Positions 55,644 to 64,000 of a stretch of DNA of 64,000 bases are shown one piece after another. The notes beneath the pieces were generated by a model, which was not told where the DNA came from, made no database searches, and was given only the letters and a program-made list of their open reading frames with translations. Each line of letters opens with the position of its first letter. The stretch's first letter is position 1. Where the stretch lies: NCBI RefSeq assembly GCF_007752345.1, contig NZ_CP036299.1, forward strand, positions 1,488,001 through 1,552,000, written 5' to 3'. The position numbers were made by a program, and so were the translations under genes. Source of the stretch: Planctopirus ephydatiae. GTDB taxonomy: Bacteria; Planctomycetota; Planctomycetia; Planctomycetales; Planctomycetaceae.

Positions 55644-56039
55644 ATGATGACCGATCCTGTGGCTGACATGTTGACCCGAATCCGCAATGCCGTGGCTTGC
55701 GAGCGCCCTTTCGTGGATATTCCTTATTCACGTGAAAAGACTGCTATCGCTGCTGTGTTGCAGCGTGAGGGGTATGTTTGGGAGTCGGAAGTTATTGAAG
55801 GGCAGCCCCGTTCGACATTGAGGATCAGTCTGAAGTACGGTCCAAGTGGTGAGCGGGTTGTTCAGCAGATCAAACGAATCAGCAAGCCAGGTTGCCGAGT
55901 TTATGCCGGTGTTGATGATCTTCCCAATGTTCTTCAGGGCTTGGGTATTGCGATTGTTTCCACAAGTAAGGGTGTGCTGAGTAATCGCGAGGCACGTAAA
56001 CAGCGACTTGGTGGTGAGGTCATTTGCACAGTCTGGTAG
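55644..56039 (+). CDS. rpsH: 30S ribosomal protein S8
   Basis: A 131-residue S8. [20 protein letters not shown] and the C-terminal [20 protein letters not shown] match the family. ATG at 55644 or 55647. Confidence 0.97.
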   Translation: MMTDPVADMLTRIRNAVACERPFVDIPYSREKTAIAAVLQREGYVWESEVIEGQPRSTLRISLKYGPSGERVVQQIKRISKPGCRVYAGVDDLPNVLQGLGIAIVSTSKGVLSNREARKQRLGGEVICTVW

Positions 56040-56126
56040 TGCGTAATTGTCTGCTGTTTGCTGGTCTTGAGCGTATTGTTATTGAGAGAATTCTCCGACC
56101 GCTATGGTTGGGACCCAGGGTGTACT

Positions 56127-56663
56127 ATGTCTCGTATCGGTAAAAAGCCAGTTGCTATTCCCGCTGGGGTTACAGTCCAGGTTGCCGGTGATAAGCTTTC
56201 AGTCAAGGGGAAGGTTGGCGAACTTTCGCTTACCGTCCATCCTAAGATCACTATTCGCGTCGACGCAGGTCAGGTTCTTGTCGAGCGTCCTGATGATACT
56301 CGTGAGAGTCGCGCACTTCATGGTCTGACGAGAGCTCTCGTAAACAACATGGTTGTTGGCGTGGATAAGCCCTGGGAAAAGAAACTCGAGATTCAGGGAG
56401 TGGGTTACCAGGCTGCACTGTCTGGTAAGACTCTGACACTTCAGGTCGGTTTCGCTAATGCCATCAAGTTGGATGTCCCAACGGGCGTCTCTTGCGTGCT
56501 GGCTGATCCTACTCATATTACTGTGAGTGGTGCTGATCGGCAGGCGGTCGGTCAGTTTGCCGCCAACATTCGACGAGTCAGGCCTCCTGAGCCTTACAAA
56601 GGCAAAGGGGTTCGATACTCCAACGAACGAGTACGCCGTAAGAGTGGTAAGGCCATGAGTTAG
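56127..56663 (+). CDS. rplF: 50S ribosomal protein L6
   Basis: A 178-residue L6. Start at 56127 fits the family opening MSRIGKKPVAIPAGV and has AGGGTG upstream. GVGYQAALSGKTLTLQVGF and PPEPYKGKGVRYSNE are present. Confidence 0.97.
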   Translation: MSRIGKKPVAIPAGVTVQVAGDKLSVKGKVGELSLTVHPKITIRVDAGQVLVERPDDTRESRALHGLTRALVNNMVVGVDKPWEKKLEIQGVGYQAALSGKTLTLQVGFANAIKLDVPTGVSCVLADPTHITVSGADRQAVGQFAANIRRVRPPEPYKGKGVRYSNERVRRKSGKAMS

Positions 56664-56737
56664 TATTTTATTCGCTTGTGTGTTACAACAGATTGCTTCC
56701 TTGTTGATTTTGTATCTGTCTGAAAAGTGAGTTTGTT

Positions 56738-57100
56738 ATGAAGCTGATCAAGAGAGCTGCCAAGCAAAAGGAGCGACGTGGATTCCGCGTGCAGAATCGT
56801 GTGCGGTCTTCAGGACGTCTCCGGTTGACGGTTTTTCGCAGCAACAAGCATATTTACGCTCAGATCGTGGATGATGTCGCAGGCCAGACGCTTGTCTCTG
56901 CCTCGACAGTCGAGAAGTCAGTTCTGCCTGAGGGTCATGGTAGCGACTGTGCCGCTGCGGTGGCTGTAGGGAAGGCCCTCGCGACACGTGCTAAGGAAAA
57001 AGGAATCGTTGAGATTGCCTTTGACCGTGGCAGTTATCGTTATCATGGTCGTCTGGCTGCATTGGCCGATGCTGCACGTGAAGCTGGACTGTCGTTTTAG
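56738..57100 (+). CDS. rplR: 50S ribosomal protein L18
   Basis: A 120-residue L18, partner of L5 on 5S r[43 protein letters not shown] and the C-terminal EAGLSF are typical. Confidence 0.97.
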   Translation: MKLIKRAAKQKERRGFRVQNRVRSSGRLRLTVFRSNKHIYAQIVDDVAGQTLVSASTVEKSVLPEGHGSDCAAAVAVGKALATRAKEKGIVEIAFDRGSYRYHGRLAALADAAREAGLSF

Positions 57101-57188
57101 CCTGCTGTGGTTCTGTGTCGTGTGACATCTCCTGATTGTCGCGTTAAGTCTCAATGCTCTGGTGAGTTGATAAGTCGGAGAAATAGGT

Positions 57189-57668
57189 GTGAGCTCGGAA
57201 AATCAGAATTCATCTCCAGAGCGAGTTGTGCAGATTCGTCGCTGTTCTTGCGTGGTCAAGGGTGGACGTCGTTTCAGCTTCACCGCACTTGTCGTTGTTG
57301 GCGATGGGAATGGTCGTATTGGTTACGGTTACGGAAAAGCCGTTGAGGTTCCTCTGGCAGTCGAGAAGGCTGTTAAGCAGGCCAATAAGCGTATGGTTCG
57401 AGTTCCTCTGGTTGATGGAACAATTCCTCACCAGGTGATTGGGAATTATGGTACAAGTCAGGTGATGTTCATGCCGGCCAACCCTGGTACCGGGATCATT
57501 GCTGGTTCGAGTTTGCGGGCGATTGCTGAGTCACTGGGTATGAGAGACATTCTGACGAAGGTCAGGGGCTCAAGTAATCCGCTGAATGCCGTCAAGGCCG
57601 CCTTCGCTGCTCTTGAGAAATTGCGGACGCGCGAAGATGTCGCTCGTCTGCGGGGAGTGAAGATTTAA
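57189..57668 (+). CDS. rpsE: 30S ribosomal protein S5
   Basis: A 159-residue S5. GTG start with GGAG upstream. [32 protein letters not shown] helix, [19 protein letters not shown]. It sits near the mRNA entrance. It is followed after two bases by rplO, so rpmD (L30), which often lies between them, is absent. Confidence 0.97.
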   Translation: MSSENQNSSPERVVQIRRCSCVVKGGRRFSFTALVVVGDGNGRIGYGYGKAVEVPLAVEKAVKQANKRMVRVPLVDGTIPHQVIGNYGTSQVMFMPANPGTGIIAGSSLRAIAESLGMRDILTKVRGSSNPLNAVKAAFAALEKLRTREDVARLRGVKI

Positions 57669-57670
57669 TT

Positions 57671-58120
57671 ATGATGCTTCATGATGTGAACATCGGAATC
57701 AATGGCCACAAGACGCGCAAGCGTGTCGGCCGAGGGTCTGGTTCAGGACATGGTAAGACCTCTGGTCGAGGCCATAAAGGGGCTGGCAGTCGTAGTGGCA
57801 CGAAGCGCCGTCTGGGATTTGAAGGTGGTCAGAAGCCTTTGATGCGTCGAATTGCGAAGCGTGGCTTCAGCAATAATTTCTTCGCTCTGAAGATTGCGGA
57901 AGTGAATCTTTCGGCGATTGAGAAGGCTTTTGAAGTGGGTGAAGTCGTCACTCCGGAACAGCTTTCAGTTCGCGGATTGGCTAAGGGACGCTTCGATCAG
58001 GTAAAGATTCTGGGTGATGGTGATTTGACCAAATCGCTATCAGTGACAGCACATCGGTTTTCTGCCTCGGCCGAGGAGAAGATTCTCGCTGCAGGTGGAT
58101 CGACAGTTAAGTTGGTATAG
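57671..58120 (+). CDS. rplO: 50S ribosomal protein L15
   Basis: A 149-residue L15. [19 protein letters not shown] and [18 protein letters not shown] are diagnostic. Start at 57671, or one codon later. Confidence 0.97.
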   Translation: MMLHDVNIGINGHKTRKRVGRGSGSGHGKTSGRGHKGAGSRSGTKRRLGFEGGQKPLMRRIAKRGFSNNFFALKIAEVNLSAIEKAFEVGEVVTPEQLSVRGLAKGRFDQVKILGDGDLTKSLSVTAHRFSASAEEKILAAGGSTVKLV

Positions 58121-58277
58121 TGCCGTTTTTCGTCGTCGGATTTCATCTGAGATTTTGTGTTTTTCAGATTTCTGACTGCCAAATGTCACTTGTCTTAACT
58201 GTAGAGGCTCTGAAGTAGACTCTGACGCGTGACTTGGAAACAGGGCACGCGTCGCATCATTGTATGGAATCGCTCAG

Positions 58278-59648
58278 ATGTTCTCACAACTCGCCATGAT
58301 TTTTCGCATTCCTGAGTTGCGGCAGAAGATCCTGTTGACGCTCGTTTTGCTAGCCGTCTATCGCATGGGCGGTTTGATTCCTTTGCCATTTATCGATCAG
58401 ATGAAACTGGCTGAGACCCTTCAGTCGCAAGGTAGCGACGGCATGGGACGGGTGATGAGTATGATTTCCCTTTTCTCGGGTACGAGTATCGGGATGAGTA
58501 CAATCTTTGGCCTGGGGATCATGCCGTACATTTCGGCCTCGATCATATTCCAGCTGCTCGGCACGGTGTATCCACCTTTGGAGAAGCTCCAGAAGGAAGG
58601 TGAGGCCGGTCGCAAAAAGATCAATGAGTACACCCGTATTGCGACAGTCTTCATCGCCTTCGGACAAAGTTTTTTCTGGATCCGACAACTTGCCGTCTCT
58701 GGCGGGATCATGGGGAATGAGGGAAGTCTCTTGATTGCCGCTTACAGCGGAGTCTTCTTCCAACTGATCTGCACCTTGACGATGACGGCCGGTACGCTGC
58801 TGCTGATGTGGATTGGTGAGCAGATTGACGAGTATGGCATCGGCAACGGTATCAGCCTGATCATCATGGCTGGTATCTTGGCTCGTATGCCCCAAGCTGG
58901 CCAGGCATTGCTCGAACCCGCTTTTCAGAATGGTGTTAAGCTTGGAAGTCAGACCGGTATCGAAAAGTTTCTCCTCCTGGCGATTCTCTTTGTCGGCGTA
59001 ATCGTTGGTGTCGTGGCGATTACACAGGCTCAGAGAAAGATACCTGTCCAATCTGCGAAGCATGTGCGAGGCCGATCCGTGGCTGGTGGACAGCGGTCTT
59101 ATCTCCCATTGAGGCTTAATCAATCGGGTGTGATGCCGATTATCTTCGCATCGAGCCTGCTGCTCTTTCCGATGTTTCTGTTTCAGATTCTCTCGCAGTT
59201 TTTCCCGACGGTTGGTTTCTTCCGTCTGGCTGAGGCAACCATGCAGAATCATGGTGGCTTCATCTATAACATTCTGTACATCGGGCTGATTTACTTTTTC
59301 TGTTACTTCTGGACCGCCATTACCTTCAACCCCAAAGATATGGCCAATAATCTTAAGGATTACGGCAGCTTTATTCCTGGTTACCGGCCTGGTGGGCGGA
59401 CAGCAGCCTATCTCGAAGCTGTTATGGTTCGTGTGACATTTGTGGGTGCAGCCTTCCTGAGTCTGATTTCGATCATCCCGACTGTGATTTCCAACGCGCT
59501 GGGAATTGATCCACTTGTTGCCAGTTTCTACGGCGGTACTGGTTTGCTGATCTGTGTTTCAGTGGCACTCGATCTGGTCCAGAAAATTGACAGTCACCTC
59601 GTGATGAGAAACTACCGCGGTCTTCTGGAGTCAGATAGCGCTGCTTGA
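58278..59648 (+). CDS. secY: Preprotein translocase subunit SecY
   Basis: A 456-residue Sec channel with ten membrane helices. The start at 58278 (MFSQLAMIFRIPELRQ) fits the family opening. A TTG six codons upstream is less likely. Landmarks are GLGIMPYISASIIFQLL (TM2 region), YGIGNGISLII, the cytosolic loop HVRGRSVAGGQRSYLPLRLN, and GYRPGGRTAAYLEAVMVR. Gene order then goes to rpmJ, without adk, map or infA. Confidence 0.97.
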   Translation: MFSQLAMIFRIPELRQKILLTLVLLAVYRMGGLIPLPFIDQMKLAETLQSQGSDGMGRVMSMISLFSGTSIGMSTIFGLGIMPYISASIIFQLLGTVYPPLEKLQKEGEAGRKKINEYTRIATVFIAFGQSFFWIRQLAVSGGIMGNEGSLLIAAYSGVFFQLICTLTMTAGTLLLMWIGEQIDEYGIGNGISLIIMAGILARMPQAGQALLEPAFQNGVKLGSQTGIEKFLLLAILFVGVIVGVVAITQAQRKIPVQSAKHVRGRSVAGGQRSYLPLRLNQSGVMPIIFASSLLLFPMFLFQILSQFFPTVGFFRLAEATMQNHGGFIYNILYIGLIYFFCYFWTAITFNPKDMANNLKDYGSFIPGYRPGGRTAAYLEAVMVRVTFVGAAFLSLISIIPTVISNALGIDPLVASFYGGTGLLICVSVALDLVQKIDSHLVMRNYRGLLESDSAA

Positions 59649-59819
59649 TTTGGCATGTGACCGCCTGTTCACTTTTGTTGTGGTACAGGCAGAAAAACAG
59701 GTTTAGTACCGATCTTGCGGAATTGAGATTGACAAATTCCTGTGTCGATTGCGAGTTGGGAATTTCAAAGATAGACTATGTCGCTTCCTCAATGGAAGTG
59801 GTCTTTGTGAAGGCAGATT

Positions 59820-59936
59820 ATGAAGGTCAGGACAAGCGTTAAGCGGATTTGTGAGCATTGCAAGATGGTGCAGAGGAAGGGTCGCGTGTACGTGATCTGT
59901 TCGATGAATCCTCGGCACAAGCAGCGCCAGGGTTAA
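59820..59936 (+). CDS. rpmJ: 50S ribosomal protein L36
   Basis: A 38-residue L36. [20 protein letters not shown] followed by [14 protein letters not shown] gives the Cys3-His zinc site. AAGGCAG lies just before the ATG. The protein is near the 5S/23S interface. It lies between secY and rpsM as in many bacteria. Confidence 0.97.
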   Translation: MKVRTSVKRICEHCKMVQRKGRVYVICSMNPRHKQRQG

Positions 59937-60088
59937 TTCGGTTCTCGCGGAGCTTTCGATGGAAGCGTCCGCCACTGATGTGTTCGTCTCGTTTTTTGAT
60001 TGTCGCGATCGATTTCGCCAGTGATTGTCGGGGCTGGCTTGTGATTGCAGTTCTTGCCGATTGTCACAGCTTGAGAGAGTAGCTCGTT

Positions 60089-60475
60089 ATGCCGCGTATT
60101 CAGGGGGTTGATATCCCCAATGACAAGCCGACTTACATTTCGCTGCAATACCTTTACGGTGTGGGTGATTTCCGCGCATTTGAGATTTGCTTCAAGCTGG
60201 AGATCGATCCTCAGCGGAAAGCTCGTGAATTGAGCGATGACGAGCTGGCTCGCATCTCGGCAATGCTTGATAAGGATTACCTCGTGGAGGGGTCCTTGAG
60301 GAGAAGCATTCAGCAGAACATTTCGCGTTTGCGGGATATTCAGTCGTATCGCGGGTTGCGTCATCGTCGAGGTCTGCCTTGCCGGGGTCAACGAACCCGT
60401 ACCAATGCTCGTACTCGTAAGGGTATCAAGAAGACGGTCGCCGGTAAGAAGGGTGTTAAGGATATGAAGCACTAA
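60089..60475 (+). CDS. rpsM: 30S ribosomal protein S13
   Basis: A 128-residue S13. RIQGVDIPNDKPTYISLQYL, YRGLRHRRGLPCRGQRTRTN and the basic C-terminal NARTRKGIKKTV are typical. It makes the head-to-50S bridge with L5. Confidence 0.97.
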   Translation: MPRIQGVDIPNDKPTYISLQYLYGVGDFRAFEICFKLEIDPQRKARELSDDELARISAMLDKDYLVEGSLRRSIQQNISRLRDIQSYRGLRHRRGLPCRGQRTRTNARTRKGIKKTVAGKKGVKDMKH

Positions 60476-60577
60476 GCCGCCACGTATGTGTGTGGTCTGT
60501 GCTGGTGTTCGGGCAGTCGCGGGTTTTTCGCATTTCTGTACGTTTTTTGATGGCGGTTGACGCCTGAGGGTTTGATA

Positions 60578-60958
60578 GTGGCAAAGACTAAGCGTCGTAA
60601 GATTCGTCGCAACGTGAACCGCGGTATTGCACATATCCGTGCGACTTTCAATAACACGACAGTGACTATCACTGATGCCAATGGCGATGTCCTCTGCTGG
60701 GCCACCGCTGGAACAGTGGGCTTCAAAGGGAGCCGTAAAAGTACTCCTTTCGCCGCTCAGCGTGCTGCTGAGACATGTGCCGAACGCGCTGCCAAGTTCG
60801 GTGTTCGCGAGATGGAAATTCGTGTTAAGGGGCCTGGTTCTGGCCGCGAGAGCGCTATCACCGGCCTCCAGGGTGCTGGTATTTCCATTCGTTCAATCGA
60901 GGATGTCACGCCGCTGCCGCACAACGGATGCCGGCCACCCAAGAAGCGCCGCGTCTGA
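60578..60958 (+). CDS. rpsK: 30S ribosomal protein S11
   Basis: A 126-residue S11. Start GTG at 60578 with TGAGGG 7 bases upstream. A TTG further up is not needed. [35 protein letters not shown] and [13 protein letters not shown] match. rpsD does not follow it. Confidence 0.96.
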   Translation: MAKTKRRKIRRNVNRGIAHIRATFNNTTVTITDANGDVLCWATAGTVGFKGSRKSTPFAAQRAAETCAERAAKFGVREMEIRVKGPGSGRESAITGLQGAGISIRSIEDVTPLPHNGCRPPKKRRV

Positions 60959-61087
60959 TTCGCGGGGCGGCTGGTCAAGTGCTTTGCCTGCAGTGATTTG
61001 TTGAAGTTATGTAGTCTGCCGTCTTTCTACGAGATTGACCTGACGTACACGTTAAGTTTGAGTCCTGTGGCTTTTGGAGATTAACAG

Positions 61088-62098
61088 ATGCGGATTCGCT
61101 GGCGTGGACTGGAATTGCCGAGCCGGGTTGTTCCTGAGCGCGAGACACTGAGTTCGACTTACGGCAAGTTTACCGTTGAGCCATTCGAGCGTGGTTTCGG
61201 TTCAACAATCGGTAACAGCTTGCGTCGCATTCTGCTTTCCAGTCTGGAAGGTAGTTCTGTGACTTCGGTCAAGATTCAAGGTGTCCAGCATGAATTCACG
61301 ACGATACCCGGGATTGTTGAGGACGTGACTGAGATCGTTCTGAATCTGAAGGCGATCGTTGTCAAGAACCACAGTCCTTCGACCAAAACTCTGCGGATCG
61401 AGAAGACCTCGCGTGGAGTTGTCACGGCTGGCGACATCATCACCGATGATCAGGTGGAAATTCTGAATCGTGATCTCGTCATCGCGACCATGACGGATGA
61501 TGTGCCTCTGTATCTGGAAATGACAGTCGAGAATGGTCGTGGTTATATCCCAGCGGCTGATCATCATGGACCGGAACAAGAGCTGGGGGTTATCCCCCTT
61601 GATGCAATCTTCTCACCCGTGGTTCGCGTCCGTTATCTGATCGAGGAAACTCGAGTTGGTCAGCGGACAAACTATGACCGCCTGATTCTGGAAATCTGGA
61701 CGAATGGGACCGTCACTCCTGAGTCCGCACTCGTGGAGTCTGCCAAGATTCTGCGAAAGCATCTCAACCCGTTTATTACCTATCGCGAGCCAGGTCCAGA
61801 GATGTTTCCGGAGGGTGGACTCCGAAATATGCTCGAAGCCACGGGATATGCTCCTGTGGATCTTGAGCTGGAGGAAAAGCTGGGCCAGAGTCTGGCTGAA
61901 TTGAACCTTTCAGTGCGTGCCACCAACTGTCTGGAATCTGAAGGAATTAACTTCGTTCGAGATCTTGTCACGCGAACTGAAGATCAACTTTTGCAGGTGC
62001 GAAATTTCGGTGAGACAACTCTCACAGAAGTTCGCGAGCGCCTGGGATTGATTGGCTTGCGGTTGGGTATGAAGTTGCCTAACTCGGCACGTGTTTAG
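61088..62098 (+). CDS. rpoA: DNA-directed RNA polymerase subunit alpha
   Basis: A 336-residue alpha subunit. The N-terminal assembly domain is intact ([30 protein letters not shown]). The C-terminal domain ([20 protein letters not shown], with Arg265-equivalent) is suited to UP-element binding. Near-standard length. Confidence 0.97.
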   Translation: MRIRWRGLELPSRVVPERETLSSTYGKFTVEPFERGFGSTIGNSLRRILLSSLEGSSVTSVKIQGVQHEFTTIPGIVEDVTEIVLNLKAIVVKNHSPSTKTLRIEKTSRGVVTAGDIITDDQVEILNRDLVIATMTDDVPLYLEMTVENGRGYIPAADHHGPEQELGVIPLDAIFSPVVRVRYLIEETRVGQRTNYDRLILEIWTNGTVTPESALVESAKILRKHLNPFITYREPGPEMFPEGGLRNMLEATGYAPVDLELEEKLGQSLAELNLSVRATNCLESEGINFVRDLVTRTEDQLLQVRNFGETTLTEVRERLGLIGLRLGMKLPNSARV

Positions 62099-62188
62099 TT
62101 GTAGCTGTTTACCTGCCTTCTGGCAGTGAGTTTTGTTCGACATTACTGGATTGCCGGGCTCTGCCCGTGAGAGACACTAGGATTTATC

Positions 62189-62806
62189 ATGCGACATAAA
62201 GTTGCCGGGCGTCAGCTCGGACGCAATGCATCACATCGTCATGCCATGTTTCGGAATATGTCTGTCAGTTTGATTCTGACAGTCCGTTCCGAGAAAAAGG
62301 ACGGCGAGGCGAAAGTTCCTGGACGGATTGTGACAACTCTTGAGAAGGCCAAAGAGTTGCGTCCGCATTTGGAAAAGCTCATTACGCTCGCTAAGCGAGC
62401 TCAAGAGGCTGAAAGGGCTGCAGCTCCCTTTGCCACGACTGCTGAGAAGAACTCCGACGAGTGGCGAGCTTGGCGTAAGTCTGACCAGTGGCAGAAATGG
62501 TCGAATGCCATTGCTCCCGCTGTTGCACTTCGTCGCAGGGCTTTCGCTGCTCTGCGTGATAAAGTGGCTTTAGAGATCCTGTTCGATGATCTGGGTCCTC
62601 GATTCGCTGATCGACCAGGTGGATATCTCCGGATTGTTCGACTCGCTGAATTCCGTCTGGGCGATGCCGGTCGTCGCGCACTGATCGAATTTGTGGGTGA
62701 GAATGATCGCCTCAAGCGACAGAGACGTGCTGCTCCAGTGGTCAAGCAAGAGGCACCTGCAGCTGAAGCAGCTTCTCCTGTAGCTCCCGCTGCTGACCCC
62801 GTCTAG
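62189..62806 (+). CDS. rplQ: 50S ribosomal protein L17 with insertion and extended tail
   Basis: A 205-residue L17, against roughly 120-130 in E. coli. Core segments match ([59 protein letters not shown]). Extra material is a roughly 40-residue insert at about 70-112 with three Trp ([14 protein letters not shown]), a smaller insert near residue 35, and an Ala/Pro/Val-rich tail ([18 protein letters not shown]). It is the last gene of the cluster. Confidence 0.95.
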   Translation: MRHKVAGRQLGRNASHRHAMFRNMSVSLILTVRSEKKDGEAKVPGRIVTTLEKAKELRPHLEKLITLAKRAQEAERAAAPFATTAEKNSDEWRAWRKSDQWQKWSNAIAPAVALRRRAFAALRDKVALEILFDDLGPRFADRPGGYLRIVRLAEFRLGDAGRRALIEFVGENDRLKRQRRAAPVVKQEAPAAEAASPVAPAADPV

Positions 62807-62834
62807 GCTGGTTTGCTTCGCATCGAAATATTCT

Positions 62835-62871
62835 GAAGACCTTGGCACTGTTGCCAAGGTCTTCTTGTTTT
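62835..62871 (+). terminator. Rho-independent terminator after rplQ
   Basis: Perfect 13-bp stem (GAAGACCTTGGCA at 62835-62847, TGCCAAGGTCTTC at 62852-62864), 4-base loop, then TTGTTTT. It closes the ribosomal cluster. Confidence 0.93.
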
Positions 62872-63108
62872 ATCGGTTGTATCGAGAGTCGGGGCATTTC
62901 TGGATGTGCTGAACAATGATGACGATGATAGAAGTTGCCAGAAGGTGAATTGACCAGGCAATTGTTGAGTTGCCGTTGTGAACTGATCTCAGGTTCTATC
63001 TTCGATTGGCTTCCGAACCGTTTGTTATGTTCAAAGGGATCGAGCAGCCCGGCTTGCGGGAGTGTTGACAGTTCAGTCATCGAGTTTGAGTGGGTGCCAT
63101 GATCTGAT

Positions 63109-64000
63109 ATGCCAGACCCATTTTTACGAACTTTGATGACTTTGGAGCTGGCGTCTGGAAATCAGAGGTTGGATCTTCTGGCCATTGGTCTGGGTTCTGG
63201 TGTCGATCGGATTGAGGATGCCTGTTCCCAGATGCTGCTGGCTGAGGGTTCTTTACCAGCTCAGGCCATGCTGATTGCTGCTGCCGCTCGACCATCAGTG
63301 TGCCTGGGTGAGAAGATCAGGGCGAATGCCGACACACTCTCAGTAGCTTTCAGGCAGCTTCTGATTCACGGTACTCCTACACAGGCGATTGCAGCTCTTG
63401 ATGCGATCGAGCTGACGGAAACATTTGAGCCTGTCCCTGTCGTTATTGAGCTACTTCGGGTTAATGTTCCTCAGCCAATTCTGGATAGGGCGGAGAATCT
63501 TTTGCGGAGCATGGCCTGGAAGCTTCACGAGTTAACAGAACATGGCAGCGAAAAACGATTACATCCGACTCTAGCGGCACTGGCTTCTCGCTATCGGCTG
63601 TCAATTATCGAGGCTTTGTCGCGCTCTCTGGAATTGGAAGTTGACCATTTAGAACCCCAGAAGGCCAATGTTCGAGAGCTGTTTATTGAGTGTCTCATGA
63701 TCATCGGCCCGGATGATGCTCCCGAAGTACGACGAGTCCTCTGGGCGTCAAATCCGAGTGTCCGGGAAATTGTACGTCATCTGATGATCAATGGCACACA
63801 CCCCGGAATACTCCGGTCGATTATTGGATCTCTTGGCCACAATTATCCGCATCCCCGAGCACTCGATGCAGTTCAGGAGCGGGATGATCCTGAGTTTGTG
63901 GTTTCATTATTAATGACGATCTCGAAACCAATCTCTCAAAAGCTGATGCAGAATCTGAGACAGATCAGTTCGATCAACTGGCTAAGTCGAGAATCACTCG
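63109..64000 (+). CDS. Unrecognised alpha-helical, repeat-like protein, cut by window end
   Basis: About 297 residues are visible, open to the right edge. The first possible start is the ATG at 63109: an in-frame TGA lies 7 bases before it. Helices with HEAT/ARM-like spacing recur (LLIHGTPTQAIAALDAIELT, RRVLWASNPSVREIVRHLMI, ALDAVQERDDPEFVVSLLMT). I do not recognise a family. It may be a planctomycete HEAT-repeat scaffold protein. There is no strong ribosome-binding site. It follows the terminator of the ribosomal cluster, so it is transcribed on its own. Confidence 0.6.
   Translation, partial: MPDPFLRTLMTLELASGNQRLDLLAIGLGSGVDRIEDACSQMLLAEGSLPAQAMLIAAAARPSVCLGEKIRANADTLSVAFRQLLIHGTPTQAIAALDAIELTETFEPVPVVIELLRVNVPQPILDRAENLLRSMAWKLHELTEHGSEKRLHPTLAALASRYRLSIIEALSRSLELEVDHLEPQKANVRELFIECLMIIGPDDAPEVRRVLWASNPSVREIVRHLMINGTHPGILRSIIGSLGHNYPHPRALDAVQERDDPEFVVSLLMTISKPISQKLMQNLRQISSINWLSRESL

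Noticed and set aside
58350..59252. A 300-codon minus-strand open frame inside secY
   Set aside because: Antisense to the conserved membrane protein with charged, non-family composition.

Overview
The window looks like a piece of a planctomycete chromosome (Planctomycetaceae, something like Planctopirus). This is inferred from content: mid-GC DNA, many small genes of a planctomycete style, a divergent EF-G, a very large beta-helix surface protein and a PfaA/PfaD-type synthase beside a ribosomal-protein cluster. No rRNA is present to fix the identity, and no search was run.

Region 1 (1-12 kb) is mixed housekeeping. It holds a truncated family 2 glycosyltransferase, cardiolipin synthase, an ExeA-like ATPase, a small lipoprotein, gyrB, a PRPP synthetase with an unusual PRPP loop, tRNA-Thr(CGU), a YggS-type PLP protein, and a three-gene minus-strand group (secreted secretin-like protein, ECF sigma factor, single-pass membrane protein).

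Region 2 (12.3-24 kb) is dominated by a 2617-residue secreted protein. It has an N-terminal intimin/invasin-like inverse-autotransporter barrel, a very long Asn-rich parallel beta-helix passenger, and a leishmanolysin-like zinc protease domain inserted in the passenger. A small secreted coiled-coil protein, a single-domain response regulator, a YraN-type nuclease-like protein and a CsrA-like protein with a long acidic tail follow.

Region 3 (24-40 kb) looks like a lipid or polyketide locus. A PfaA/HglE-like megasynthase (KS-AT-ACP-ACP-KR-DH) and a PfaD-type reductase form one minus-strand operon. A type III polyketide synthase lies nearby. Divergent from it is a TetR-family regulator followed by a DevC-DevA-DevB-like ABC exporter. 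I infer a made-and-exported lipid or alkyl-phenolic product. No PfaB, PfaC or phosphopantetheinyl transferase is in the window.

Region 4 (40-63 kb) is the transcription/translation block: rpoC, rpsL, rpsG, fusA, then the S10-spc-alpha cluster from rpsJ to rplQ. It departs from the common bacterial layout: rpoB is not next to rpoC, a strong terminator separates rpsG from fusA, and tuf, rpmD, adk, map, infA and rpsD are missing from their usual places. S12 carries Arg at the position of the streptomycin-resistance substitution K88R, L24 has a zinc-ribbon-like Cys pattern, and L17 has an unusual insertion. A strong terminator closes the block after rplQ. The window ends inside an unrecognised, probably helical-repeat protein.

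Start codons were chosen by Shine-Dalgarno-like sequences and family alignment from memory. Several are GTG or TTG.
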